14,082 nucleotides of DNA from Chloroflexota bacterium (GTDB lineage Bacteria > Chloroflexota > UBA11872): assembly GCA_026707185.1 (NCBI GenBank), contig JAPOXI010000041.1, forward strand, positions 7,352-21,433, given 5' to 3'. Numbering within the stretch: the stretch's first letter is position 1; each line of letters begins with the position of its first letter. A model generated the notes under the pieces. That model was not told the DNA's origin, ran no database searches, and was given only the letters and a program-made list of their open reading frames with translations. Of the stretch, positions 13,885 through 14,082 are shown in pieces. A program made the translations under genes and the position numbers.

Positions 13885-14082
13885 ATGCCACGCCTGGCCC
13901 GCCCCCTGCTCACCCTCGTCACCGCCCTGCCCTCCGTCGTACTCCGCGTGTGCACGGACGCTCCGATCACTCGCCAGCCTTCACGTCAAAGCGCCCGTCA
14001 TGGGCGCCCGCCTTCCCCCCGCCCCGGCACACCCCCAACCCCCCCCCATAAACCCCCTTCCCCCCCCCCCCACCCCTTCCCT
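13885..14082 (+). CDS. possible partial ORF, proline-rich, runs off the window
   Basis: An ATG at 13885 opens 66 codons without a stop to the window end. The first 20 residues (MPRLARPLLTLVTALPSVVL) could pass for a signal peptide. The rest becomes a Pro-rich run that merely reflects the C-rich DNA. The only RBS-like sequence is a weak CGGAG. It may be chance; it is listed because the candidate divergent promoter points to it. Confidence 0.2.
   Translation, partial: MPRLARPLLTLVTALPSVVLRVCTDAPITRQPSRQSARHGRPPSPRPGTPPTPPHKPPSPPPHPFP
14031..14082. repeat. C-rich low-complexity tract at the window end
   Basis: Long runs of C broken by A and T. The minus strand is correspondingly G-rich, with more than four G-runs that could form a G-quadruplex. 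Runs like these are also typical of error-prone contig ends. Confidence 0.7.

Noticed and set aside
11358..13891. A complete prophage
   Set aside because: Only a lysin-like enzyme and a small partner are present; no capsid, tail, portal, integrase or attachment site is visible.

Overview
The window is 14 kb of GC-rich bacterial DNA with no rRNA, tRNA or CRISPR array. The gene styles (COG2159-type amidohydrolase, DUF4389 membrane protein, a defence-type helicase/methyltransferase pair) and the roughly 65-70% GC background would suit an uncultured Chloroflexota bacterium. That placement is an impression only, because no phylogenetic marker gene is present.

Layout. (1) Positions 1-2053: the end of a short mobile element, then on the minus strand an amidohydrolase (175-1284) preceded by an orphan OmpR-type response regulator (1349-2053). 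(2) Positions 2054-3507: a second copy of the element (2073-2301), a DUF4389 membrane protein on the plus strand, a strong stem-loop, and a small minus-strand heptad-repeat coiled-coil protein. (3) Positions 3782-11315: a plus-strand defence-type cluster of a PLD-nuclease/SNF2-helicase fusion (1140 aa), a tightly linked Eco57I/PglX-like adenine methyltransferase (1089 aa) and, after a 248-bp gap, a DprA/Smf-like Rossmann protein. GC falls towards the end of the methyltransferase and in the gap, as expected for an imported island. (4) Positions 11358-13750: a minus-strand two-gene unit in which a small protein is followed, with a 4-nt ATGA overlap, by a 652-aa three-domain wall-degrading enzyme (glycosidase-like, M23 peptidase, SLT transglycosylase) that has no signal peptide. 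A strong RBS and a candidate promoter precede the unit. (5) The end of the window is C-rich low-complexity DNA with at most a partial ORF.

The most distinctive thing in the window is a family of about 205-230-bp non-coding mobile elements (MITE-like), present as one partial and two complete copies. They share roughly 17-bp terminal inverted repeats (consensus AGRCCTTTGCRTAACCC), internal GC-rich hairpins and 8-bp flanking duplications. Copy C sits inside the small gene before the lysin. Its 8-bp target duplication is exact, and removing 213 bp (71 codons) restores a seamless 74-aa reading frame. The element has therefore entered a gene without breaking the frame.

The second notable system is the helicase/methyltransferase/DprA-like cluster. 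It resembles known DNA-modification defence systems but lacks the signature genes of BREX (PglZ, BrxC) and DISARM (DrmA, DrmB). It probably acts as a restriction-modification-like barrier, with the methyltransferase marking self DNA and the PLD-helicase attacking unmodified DNA; this role is inferred from domain content.
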